Made by a program: the position numbers and the translations under genes
Origin: Fomitopsis serialis
Lineage: Eukaryota; Basidiomycota; Agaricomycetes; Polyporales; Fomitopsidaceae
DNA: 19,912 nucleotides
Assembly: GCF_022376445.1 (NCBI RefSeq)
Contig: NW_025955576.1
Coordinates: forward strand, 1-19,912
Reading direction: 5' to 3'
Shown here: positions 1-8,553 of the stretch, in pieces
Layout of the letters: each line of letters begins with the position of its first letter
Position numbering within the stretch: position 1 is the stretch's first letter
Notes under the pieces: model-generated
Seen by the model: only the letters and a program-made list of their open reading frames with translations
Told to the model about the DNA's origin: nothing
The model's database searches: none

Positions 1-1075
1 GCATATTACGTCGTGAATAAGATGCACAATGTACTGTATGGACACGATAGATTATACAAGACTACTCTAGAAAGTATCTGCCTTTCACAGCGGACAAACT
101 GCCATGTGCAAGAGATCCTAACATATCAGTGTGTTACTGGTATAGATTAGCTTAGTAACGAATGTTCCCGGAAACCAATCAGAGGCCGTGCCTTACAACG
201 TTCAGTTGCCTTACGTGAATATTTAGTTACATTGAACCTGACTAATTTACATGCTTATAGGGCAGTCAAATGTCGCGAAGCCGTACAAGCTGGTTTCTCC
301 GCTGTGTTTGCAGAAGGGATCAGTACAGCGCATGCAGGTAAGTAGACAGACATCTCTACCAGTCACTTACATAATGTGTCTTGGGGAGAGGAACTAAGTA
401 TGAGGATCTCAATGTTTGCAGACAAGACACATCAGGAAAAACCTCTCCGGAGAATTACGGTGTGTTGGCTCACATTCTCGACAATACGCAGCATCCAAAT
501 TATACTCCACTATTCTGACATTATTCACAGCATTATTCACTACTGTACACACCGTCTGTGCATACATTCGTAATCTGTTCGTAATACAATGCAATACGAG
601 CACATGCTACTGAGTTCTCGCTACGAGCTAGAAATACTCATATGGCACGAGAAGCCACGTAATTGCCAGAATCAGTCGTTCAGGCAAAGGACGCAAGAAC
701 ATTGAGGTGTATGCAATGTACTCGTAGACCCTTCGTAACAAGATATATTGCATTATTTAAGCTACACCTCGAGTAGGACGTACTTCTCGTGCAGCCTGAC
801 AGTTGTCATCACCAACCCTGACTGCTGAAAGTGCGGTATGCGCCGGAGTTTCCGCTATCTGCGGTAGTTTTACGAGCGAATCCGAGTCATCCGGCACAGC
901 CGCACAGGCAATGGTCACCATTACGAAGGCTCGCGCATGCGAGCACGACGAGATGGCGCGAGCGGGCGGGTCGTCGTCATGCTGCGAGTATGCATAGGTA
1001 CGTTCGTCTCGTGTTGCATTGCTGGGTGTCAGTCCATCCTCGTGTTGAACGCGGGCACGGCTGTGGTGGTCTTCG
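1..1075. other. Gene-poor left flank
   Basis: I see no gene I can support here. The first ~750 bases are AT-richer with only short, overlapping chance reading frames. From ~800 the base composition shifts to GC-rich. A minus-strand reading frame running down to a stop near 757 has a natural-looking last ~55 residues (for example the stretch DSDSLVKLPQIAETPAH), but upstream it is low-complexity Arg/Pro/Ser and I could not join it to other exons in phase. It may be a further 3' exon of the candidate gene that ends at 1076, or chance. Confidence 0.4.
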
Positions 1076-1930
1076 TCACAGTGCATGCTGCCGGTCGCCA
1101 TGCGTGTCGCCGAGGGAGCGCGAGCAGTTGGGCGGCGGGCGAGCAGGCGGGGCGAAAGGCCGTGCGAGCGGGTGTGCGAAAGGCCGTGCGACCGCGGGCG
1201 AAAGGAAGCGCGGGCGAAAGAGAGGAAGCACGGACAGAAGAAAGCGGCGGGTGGATAGACAAGCAAATGCTGGTGCTGAAGGTAATGCTGGCGGAATGAA
1301 CACCTTCGTCAGCACAAACAACAGCATATACAATCACCCACTTACCTGTTTTCCCCGTGGTTAGCCCGTCCTCTCTCGCACTACTCAACCGCCTGTCTGC
1401 CCGTCCACCTCAGTACCAACAGGCTCGTGTGTTCACTCACCTATTCGAAATGGGCTGCGACGCGCGTTTGAGCTGACTACCAAAAGTGCGGACACGACGA
1501 GGTTAGTGGTCACAACGGAAGCACACGCACTGACCTTTTTGAAGGTACATTCTGACCGTGACGCGATGCGTGGCCTGCTTCTGAGGCACGGGCCGGGTGA
1601 TGGGCAGGGCGAGGGAGCTGAGACGGTGGCGTGCAGAGGAGTCAGCAGAGATAAGGAGTGCGAGAGGGAGAGGGAGACCTCCGTGACCGTCACGTACCAG
1701 GCAACAGTGCTCGGAGGCGTTTGCTCTGCAAATGCGCGCGGGGGATCGAGGTCACGGGCTGCCAATGGTTGTCAGAACGGGTACACACACACCAACAGGG
1801 ACGTACCGACTGTCATGGTTAGCTGTCCCAGCGCGGTACAGCACGACGTGGGCTGCGATCTTTGATCATGCTGGAGTATCCGATGAACGCCGACGGTGTA
1901 CCCGAGCTGCCGTCTGAGCACGACGCGCAT
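1076..1930 (-). CDS. Candidate six-exon gene, unknown function
   Basis: Proposed exons, in transcript order: 1930-1807, 1758-1698, 1617-1535, 1476-1441, 1372-1346, 1287-1076. Together they give 543 nt, a 180-aa protein, and every junction is in phase. What supports it is splice signals: donors GTACGT, GTACGT, GTCAGT, GTGAGT and GTAAGT, with CTGAC or CTAAC branch-point-like words before several acceptors and intron lengths of 48-80 nt. A central part (with VTVRMYLQK and SSNARRSPF) looks protein-like. The last exon is low-complexity Pro/Arg/Phe, produced by a GC-rich repeat. I recognise no family. The start is arbitrary, since an upstream exon could exist, and acceptors were partly chosen to keep the frame open. 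It could equally be a spliced non-coding RNA or chance. Confidence 0.33.
1152..1221. repeat. Short GC-rich imperfect tandem repeat
   Basis: The word GCGAAAGG recurs at 1152, 1176 and 1198, and a shortened form GCGAAAG at 1214, giving spacings of 24, 22 and 16 bases. The first two units share GCGAAAGGCCGTGCGA. On the minus strand, inside the last exon of the candidate gene, the units read as an Ala-Arg-Pro-Phe motif repeated twice. This is a local slippage-type repeat. Confidence 0.7.
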
Positions 1931-3643
1931 TGGGATTGCGTTGGGATGCGGGGCTGGAAGGGCAGACAGATTGTCGTGAAATGGACAGCAGGTACGTACC
2001 ATGTGCTCATCCTTTCGCGAGGCTCCTGAGCCACGTATCCTCCCGCGCATCCGTCTACTGTTAAGTCAGCGGGCTTGTTGCGTAGTACTACATCGGGCGT
2101 TGAGGATCGCGAGGAAGAGACTAGCAGAGACAAGAGACACGGCGCCACTACGCAGAGTCAGATTACGACCTGCCCTAAACTTGATCTTGATCGACCACGT
2201 CGCTACAACGCCACGTCGACTCTCGAGCGTCCACTTGCTCAGTACTCAGTACTCAACGTTCTGTCAACTGTCGAGTCAACTACCCGCCCACATTCACGTT
2301 ACTCGCACGCTGCCGCTCCAACCTCCATCAAGTAAATGCCACCCCATAGCTGCTGTTGCCATGCAGAACGGCCTCCTACCACTCCCAGTTGAGCACCACA
2401 GATGTGCTACGAATCGCCGCTCGTGCCCTTACCTCGCTCGCTCTCAGCTAGCTGCTGCGTAGACTCCACATGGGGCTCCAGTCCAACAAGTTGTGCGTAG
2501 AACATTTTGTCCGTCTTAATCCTGCTGACATGTATACGTGAATCTTGCATGCTGGCATACAGGGGCTCTACTGTCGTGTACCAACTTGTGTGGGCAAGGT
2601 ACTGTCATCTTGCCTGTCTCGCTCGCCTACGATGTACGCATCTGATCCGTTCACGGAGTGAGTGCCTACAGTCCAGAGCTGGCCCGAGTCGGACCGACAC
2701 ACTGCTCACATCTTCCTCCTCTCCATCCTTCTCGCCGCGTCTGCCAAATGGCTCTACTAGTACTGCCACGTGTGCGATGCTCCACTCGCACGGACGCTCG
2801 CTCTCGTCGCCCAACCATTGCAACGATGATGGCCCGCCTGGCTGCGAACCTGCCTGCTTGTTGGTGCGCAACGCTCCACGCAGCCGCCCTCCGCGTCCTC
2901 GAGAGGCCTGGCAATCCGGATGTTCCTTGCGTGGATGACGCAGCCGATAGTAGAGGAAGCTCTGTAGCAGGCCTGTGTCAGCGATGTTCGAAGCCACGAC
3001 CAGATACAAGCTACCTCACGTGTTCTCAGCATCGCGCACACCGAACACGTCGATGAATCGACATTACGCATGATTGTGAGCCTGCCGCCGAGTCGTATGC
3101 GCATGTGGGCGAGTTCGTCTAATACCCGGTTAGTAGTTTCGTCACTAGTATGCACAGCTCATGCTACTTCATTCGCAGCCCTTGCCTTTATAGGACTGGC
3201 ATGATATACCCGATGAGTAGATTCGAACAATCGAGACGTAATCACATACCATTCCCAGTACTGCCTGTATAGTACCCTTGCGTCTTTGTGCTCCGTAGTG
3301 TATCACCCAATGAATTGAATGTTGCTCAATCTCAATTCGTGCTGTCAATCAACTGTAAAGTCTGTCATAGCATCGAGGGAATATGCTACTAGCAAAATAC
3401 TACGAGTCAATGAGACAGTAATAGCGGATCATGCTCCGGAATGCACCATATTACTTATGCATTCGTACTGGAAAGAGAGGGGACTAGCTAACAAAAGCTA
3501 TTCTCAAAAAACTCGGGAACATACGTCATTACTGTCTATTCCGCAGAATAACAGTGCATTATGGCGCATTCACGGGAGGGTTTTTTCCTGATGCATATTT
3601 AGCAAAACTATTTGGGAAGATACTTTCTCCCAAAAGATTAATT
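1931..3643. other. Long stretch with no supportable gene
   Basis: There are only overlapping open frames without recognisable protein features. One plus-strand stretch, 1868-1991, reads as a natural-looking 41-residue peptide (including HWDCVGMRGWKGRQIVVKW) and ends at a GTACGT donor-like site. A phase-matching acceptor at 2069 would join it to an open frame ending at 2335. That model overlaps the minus-strand candidate gene, so at most one of the two is real. The stretch may be degenerate mobile DNA or intergenic sequence; I cannot identify a transposon domain in it. Confidence 0.4.
3632..3635 (-). terminator. RNA polymerase III terminator of the tRNA gene
   Basis: On the minus strand a TTTT run begins nine bases after the last base of the tRNA gene. 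Such a run is the usual pol III termination signal for tRNA genes. Confidence 0.6.
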
Positions 3644-3748
3644 GACCGACGCAGGGGTCGAACCTGCAGTCTCCTGATGCTTACGTAAGCAGCTGATTAG
3701 ATAAGCAACCCATCGTAGTCAGACGCGATGCCATTTTGCCAGTCGGCC
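3644..3748 (-). tRNA. tRNA-Arg (anticodon ACG) with a 34-nt intron
   Basis: The 5' GGCCGAC pairs with the 3' GTCGGTC over seven pairs, one of them G-U. The T arm is GCAGG-TTCGACC-CCTGC with a perfect stem. The anticodon stem is TCTGA with TCAGG, and the loop begins CTACGA, so the anticodon is ACG (read as ICG after modification, decoding CGU/CGC/CGA). The stem is interrupted by a 34-nt intron at 3679-3712, right after the base 3' of the anticodon. This is the canonical place for eukaryotic tRNA introns removed by the tRNA splicing endonuclease. The D stem is weak, with one A-C mismatch at the third pair. A TTTT terminator follows. The identity rests on the match to the usual arginine pattern GCGTCTGACTACG. 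Confidence 0.88.
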
Positions 3749-4168
3749 ATGCAACGTGAACCGGCTTAGATTATTATAGTAAGTTACCATACTATCGGGC
3801 CTAGATCTCGGTCAGCACTAGGTAGTCGGTCACTGCAACCACTTGGTCTTTTACCTTCAAATATATTTCAGAAGCTGAATATGCATCTGTACTTTTCCCT
3901 GACACAGTTTGAAGTCTATAGATTGAGGGCTAGGAGCTAGAGAAATCATTCCGAGAAGCGGCCGACTGCTAAGGTGGCCGAGATCCCGGCCCGATATAGT
4001 AGTGACCGCTAAGGTAGTTTCAAGCGTCTGTTATGTAAGTAACTGATTTACTTATTGACTCGACCTCATTGAGAAGCTTCGCTAGTGGGCCTATTGGGAG
4101 GCAGCAGTACACTTGCATACCGCGTCTCTCTGCATTTCAGACTTTCCCCCCACCTCTCTATTCTAGTC
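3749..4168. other. Intergenic region between tRNA-Arg and the eIF2B beta gene
   Basis: It holds the imperfect inverted repeat described separately (3790-4001). A pyrimidine-rich stretch just upstream of the eIF2B beta start (about 4140-4165) probably belongs to that gene's promoter or 5' leader. I see no gene in it. Confidence 0.6.
3790..4001. repeat. Imperfect inverted repeat, possibly a MITE or SINE remnant
   Basis: The left arm, about 3790-3833, reads TACTATCGGGCC..ATCTCGGTCA..TAGTCGGTC. The reverse complement of about 3960-4001 reads TACTATATCGGGCC..ATCTCGGCCA..CAGTCGGCC. The arms are therefore ~42 nt with a few mismatches and indels, separated by ~126 nt. The right arm also carries a direct echo (GACTGCTAAGGTGG at 3964 and GACCGCTAAGGTAG at 4003). 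No clear target-site duplication is visible. The arms share the word GGCCGACTG with the 5' end of the neighbouring tRNA, so a tRNA-derived element is possible but unproven. Confidence 0.55.
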
Positions 4169-5628
4169 ATGTCGTCAGAACACAGTGTACCCGCTGCCCG
4201 CGCGGTCGAGAATCTAGCAGCAAAGTTGCGCAGAAGGCAAGCGATCGGAGACCCTCGCGGTTGTATGCGACTTGCTTATTTCATGTCACGGTCCTTGCAG
4301 GCAGGTGGTGGGCTCTCGGGAGGCAGCGCTCGAGACCGTGCTGGTACTTCGCCAGGTCGTTGCGAAAGCGCGATTCTCCAACATCGACCAGCTTGTGAGT
4401 CTCCTCCGTGAGGTCGGCAAGCGGCTCGCCGAGGCTCAACCGAAAGGTGCGCGCGATGTATCTCTACGCCCAATACGATCCTACCCAATTCCTCTCGTCG
4501 CCAGAACACACCGTCGGCAACGTCGTCCGCAAAGTGCTGCACAACATCCGCGAAGAGTACAACACCGCGGCGAAGGGCGCCGCCACCGCACCCACAAGGA
4601 ACGTGTTCTCCATCTCCAAGTTCGTCCTGCAAGGCCAGCCCAGAAAGCAGATCGTCGCACAGAAGTCTGAGGCGACAATATCGCTAAAGGAGGATGACCC
4701 AGATGACCCGGACTCGTTCGCGAAGGGCCTGAAGCCGGTGCTCATGGAGGCCATCCAGGACGTGCTGGACGAGCTCGAGACGGTGTACGACAACGTCTCG
4801 AAGACGGCGAAGGATCATATCCATTCAGAGTACGTTTGTACACAAGGAAGTTCGCAGAGGGGACTGATCAATGGCTCTCAGTGAAATCATCCTCACGATT
4901 GGGCATTCCAAGACGGTCGAAGCATTCCTGAAGTCCGCGGGGCACTATCGCAATTACACCGTCATCGTCGCGGAGACGGGTCCTTCGTACGTTCTCAACC
5001 GAGTCTCAGTGCATATATTGTTCAATGACACCGTCCTACAGCTACAGCGGCCACGAGATGGCAACCTCGCTCTCCAACGCAGGAATTTCCACCTTCCTCG
5101 TCCCCGACTCCTCCATCTACGCGATCATGTCCCGCGTGAACAAAGTAATCATCGGCGCACACGCAATCCTCGCCAACGGCGGCATGTTCGCGATCACAGG
5201 TACCCTCCTCGCCGCGACCGCAGCGCGCGCGCACAGCACGCCCGTCGTCGTGTGCACGGGTCAATTCAAGCTCACGCCGGCATGGAACCTCTACCACGAG
5301 TACGGGGCGCTCGATTTTGCGGACCCGAGCAGCGTGCTCGGGTACGAGGAAGGACCGCTCGTCGACAAAGTGGACGTCATCAATCCGTACTATGACTATG
5401 TCGGGCCGGAGCTCGTCGACGTCTTCATTACGAACGAGTGAGTCTCCCCATCCTTGTCCTGGTCCGATCGCTCATCCGGACTCTATTTCCGCTCTAGTGG
5501 CGATCACCCCCCCTCGTCGATCTACAGGCTAGTCATGCATCGATTTTAACCGATGAGCAGTCGCTGACTTTCACCATTCACATAGGCTCGTGAAGGAGAG
5601 CTACGACGATGAAGACCAGCACCTCTAA
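4169..5628 (+). CDS. GCD7: Translation initiation factor eIF2B subunit beta
   Basis: This is a regulatory subunit of eIF2B, the guanine-nucleotide exchange factor that reloads eIF2 with GTP in the cytosol. Exons are 4169-4236, 4301-4446, 4505-4829, 4882-4986, 5042-5437, 5498-5527 and 5586-5628, giving 370 aa; human is 351 and yeast Gcd7 381. The phases close exactly. The N-terminal helical part contains LRQVVAKARFSNIDQL and HTVGNVVRKVLHNIREEY. The C-terminal Rossmann-like half has EIILTIGHSKTVEAFL, VIVAETGPS, GHEMATSLSNAGI, a KVIIGAHAILANGG motif near residues 249-262, and PELVDVFITN. It ends SSIYRLVKESYDDEDQHL, matching the family's IYRL..E.Y tail. Introns 1 (4237-4300) and 6 (5528-5585) appear to use GC-AG splice sites; no GT donor gives an in-frame conserved join. 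The start ATG at 4169 follows a pyrimidine-rich leader. Confidence 0.93.
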
Positions 5629-6174
5629 CACGCGCATCAACCTGCATCAGCATCATGCGTTATCTCACCGGGCGTTGATCAGGAGCAGGATGCAGCTGCA
5701 TGCCGGACGTCATCCGACGTCCCCGGTGGAACCACAGGACATATAGACAGGCGCCATGTCCATACGGCGCGGCGCACCGGGCATGAGAGCGCAGGCGGTG
5801 GACCTCGAGGCAGGGGCGCGCACGTCGAGGAAGAGGAAGGCAGCAGCGAGCGGACGGCGTTGTTGGGCATTGTTCTAAGGCAAAGCGAGCAGGACCACGT
5901 ATACTACATTATTGTACTGGACGCTCATCCGGCGGCGAAAGGGAAGGAGAGTCGATATTGTACGAGCATCATCAAGACAGAACCACGGCGACAGCCATCC
6001 AGCCAAGACCAGAACCTGCGGGAGCGCATCTCCGCCCGCGATGCATAAGGATACGGGGACAAGTAAGAAAATTGAGCGGAATCCGAGAACTGATGGAGGG
6101 GATAAAAAGAGCGATGGTATAAATGTATGAACAGAGAAAGAGCAGAGAAGGCGATGTGGGGATGCGGATGTGTA
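5629..6174. other. Convergent 3' intergenic region
   Basis: It lies between the stop of the eIF2B beta gene (+) and the stop of G-gamma-1 (-), and presumably carries both 3' untranslated regions. The open frames in it are short and overlapping. I see no gene, repeat or RNA structure. Confidence 0.6.
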
Positions 6175-6601
6175 TCACTGGACGACGCAGCATCCCTTTC
6201 CGCCTCCGCCTTGCTGTGCGTACGGGTCCTCGTTCTTTGCTACTGGGCCCCATACAGATGGTACCTGCGGGATGAACGTGAGTCAGCACGACAGCCGGCG
6301 CGAAGCAACGAGCGGTGTCGATGTATGCATGGGCGCCCGAGGATATGAACTGGGGACAAAGAGGGGCGGAGCTACGCACAAGAGGGTCTTTCGTTGTTTT
6401 GCAATAGCGGATCAGGCTGTCGTGCAGGCAGAGGAGTGAGCACTCGCTGGGAGTGTACGCGACGGCATGTACGCACCTTGCGCTAGCTTCGCTGACCCTT
6501 ATCCTTGGCCTCGCCAAATCCTCCCTCAGCCGTTGGTTATGCTCTGTGAGCCGCCGAAGCTTGAGCTCCGACATTGACTGCTTGTGCGGTCGGCCGTTCA
6601 T
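6175..6601 (-). CDS. Heterotrimeric G-protein gamma subunit, paralog 1
   Basis: Exons (minus) are 6601-6477 (125 nt), 6416-6380 (37 nt) and 6264-6175 (90 nt), giving 83 aa; the introns are 60 and 115 nt. Fungal G-gamma subunits pair with G-beta at the inner plasma membrane and act in pheromone and nutrient signalling. The protein shows the conserved helix [19 protein letters not shown] (residues 11-29), then [10 protein letters not shown], the segment [20 protein letters not shown], an NEDPYA motif, and a Gly-rich tail ending C-C-V-V-Q. The last four residues form a CaaX prenylation box; a C-terminal Gln predicts farnesylation. The adjacent upstream Cys is a likely palmitoylation site. The start gives nine residues before the helix. 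It is the downstream copy of a head-to-tail pair with the gene at 7553-8192. Confidence 0.92.
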
Positions 6602-7552
6602 CTTTGATTGAAGGGTGGGGGCGAGTGACGGAGGGCGAGTGATGGGAGGGAGTGGGTGGTCGTTTGAATGGGCTGGTGGTCGTCGTACGACACTCTGGGA
6701 CACAGGGGGTCGAGGGCGAGGCGACGGCCGCGTAAGAGGTCAGATATATGGTCGTGCGCGGCGTGCCTTGCCCTGCTCACCGGCAGTCACAGTTGGGGTC
6801 CAGACAGTGCTGGGCCAGTCAGGTCGAGCGAGCGTGCCGCGCGGGGTGGACCGACAGACGAGTGCGTGCGCCGACGAGAGGGCGGGAACGCGTAGAAGGG
6901 ATAAATACAACAAAGGGGGGCTGGCGGGGGAAGAGGGCGACGATACGGTCGGAGGAGAAGGAGAGGCTTGATTTCTCTCAGGGCTGCACAGGTCGGCGCT
7001 TGCCTCCTGATATGGCACCAGCGTCTGCCCGTCTGATCCCTCCCAGACCCACACGCGTGACACGACCGGGCGGTCGGACGACGCACCTGCCCCGGTCGCC
7101 CAAGAACACTCGTCGCAGTCCATCACCCACCGTGCTAACGAAGTGCATTAGGGGAGGCGGGAAACTCGGCGTAGGTATACATGTGAATGAAGGACGCGAT
7201 CCGTGTACTAATGCAAAGCAGTAACGACGAGCTAAGACGGCGAAGACCAAGTAGGATGCATAGGGTTATCCATATGTACTAATGCGAAATGCCAAAGTGT
7301 AAGCTGAATGCGGATGCTGAGGATGTGACTGTCCGGGGTGACACGACATACGACGGGGCGGCGCGTCAGAAGTGTAGGGTCGCGAGGCGGCGGAGAGCAG
7401 GGTGCGCATATTTGAGAGGCGGCTCGTAGCGCGGGCGCAAGCGGAGGTAGGGGTGAGGCTGCTGCTGCATGCAGCGATTTTCTACGCACAACATATCAGG
7501 CCTGCTGCATTGCGGACCATTTAGACAGCGACAGAACTCACCACGAAGGTGA
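6602..7552. other. Intergenic region between the tandem G-gamma genes
   Basis: It holds the promoter of G-gamma-1 (minus) and the 3' region of G-gamma-2. A TATATA-like word on the minus strand lies near 6738-6745, about 140 bp upstream of the G-gamma-1 start. The stretch is G-rich on the plus strand and has many overlapping open frames of up to ~158 codons. These look like compositional artefacts: no domain or phase-consistent intron set is visible. Confidence 0.55.
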
Positions 7553-8192
7553 CTACATGACGACGCATCCGCAGCCATTCGATGGTTGTGGTGCACCAAA
7601 CGGATCCTCCGCTTTGCTAACGGTTCCCCATACTGATGGTACCTGTTCAGTTCAGGATGATTAGCATTATGACCACGGCCACGGATAACAAGGCATCAGC
7701 TCTTCGACGCAGTGCTCATCATGACGGCACGAACAAGACATGTTCCGCGGCAGCTGAGGTGAATACTATCGATGACGGATCACAACATGAATCCAATTGA
7801 GGTGCGCCCATCGGTAATTCAATGCCCACCAGCGCTGGCGCTGGCAAATGCTGTCTGTTCTCATAGCATTCCACCTGCGGACCGCCAGTGCAACACAGCA
7901 AGACACGTCAAGCCGCACAAGACCCGCACGGGTATTTAACATGACGCGAGGTACCCTGAAGATCATACTTACGAGGTAGTCCTGTGTGTTCTTGCAATAG
8001 TTGATCAAGCTACAAACACCAAGTATGCGTCACCTCAGTTTTCACCCGCTGTAGCCGAGCCACGTACCTCACACTGGCTTCGCTAACACGTATGCGGGGT
8101 CTCGCGAGGTCCTCCCTCAACCGCTGGTTGTGTTCGAGGAGCCTCCGGAGCTTGAGCTCGGACGTGGATACCTTCGACTGGCGGGAGCTCAT
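7553..8192 (-). CDS. Heterotrimeric G-protein gamma subunit, paralog 2
   Basis: Exons (minus) are 8192-8068 (125 nt), 8009-7973 (37 nt) and 7642-7553 (90 nt), exactly the exon sizes of paralog 1, again giving 83 aa. The introns are 58 and 330 nt; intron 2 is unusually long for this window. The helix [19 protein letters not shown] and [10 protein letters not shown] are nearly identical to paralog 1. The rest has diverged: [26 protein letters not shown] in place of NEDPY, and a tail ending C-G-C-V-V-M. The CVVM box predicts farnesylation, and the Cys two residues upstream could be palmitoylated. No frameshift or stop is present, so the copy looks functional. The promoter is probably shared with the divergent coiled-coil gene that starts at 8554. 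Confidence 0.9.
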
Positions 8193-8553
8193 GGTGTGGG
8201 CGGGGCGAGGCTAGGGCGAGGGCGGGTCGGGTAGGAAAAGGACAGAAAAGACAGCACGAAGTAGGCCCTGCCCTTCTGTACACTTGGCGTAGCAGGCGGC
8301 GGGGGCGCGCGTGGCTGTCGCAGCTGCGAGACACTCCAAAAAAAGAGGGAAGGAAAGAGGGCAAAGGAGCGGCAGAGTGTCGGGCGAGACGAGGTGGAGG
8401 CGCGGGATCAGGTCGTTGGCATCACCCAAGCGCCCGCCCTGGACCTTCCCTTTTTGGGCCCCCGCCATCACCGTCACGTGCCCGCGTCGCGACTTCTGCC
8501 GCCGCGAATCTCTCACCCGCGCGTGGCGCTCTCTCGGCCCAGCGTTCCCCGCC
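8193..8553. promoter_or_regulatory. Bidirectional promoter region
   Basis: This 361-bp stretch separates two divergent start codons: G-gamma-2 (minus, 8192) and the coiled-coil gene (plus, 8554). No clear TATA box is visible on either strand. It must hold both 5' untranslated regions and promoters. The assignment is from geometry alone. Confidence 0.5.

Noticed and set aside
757..1266. 169-codon minus-strand open frame
   Set aside because: Most of it is low-complexity Arg/Pro/Ser from GC-rich repeat DNA, it overlaps frames on both strands, and it cannot be joined in phase to the neighbouring candidate exons. Only its last ~55 residues look natural.
3319..3591. 90-codon plus-strand frame
   Set aside because: Average composition, no motif, no splice context and no neighbour suggesting a gene; consistent with chance in AT-rich DNA.
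6740..7224. Overlapping open frames of 120-158 codons on both strands
   Set aside because: They coincide with a G-rich stretch that lacks stop codons in several frames at once, and no frame shows a domain or coding-like composition.
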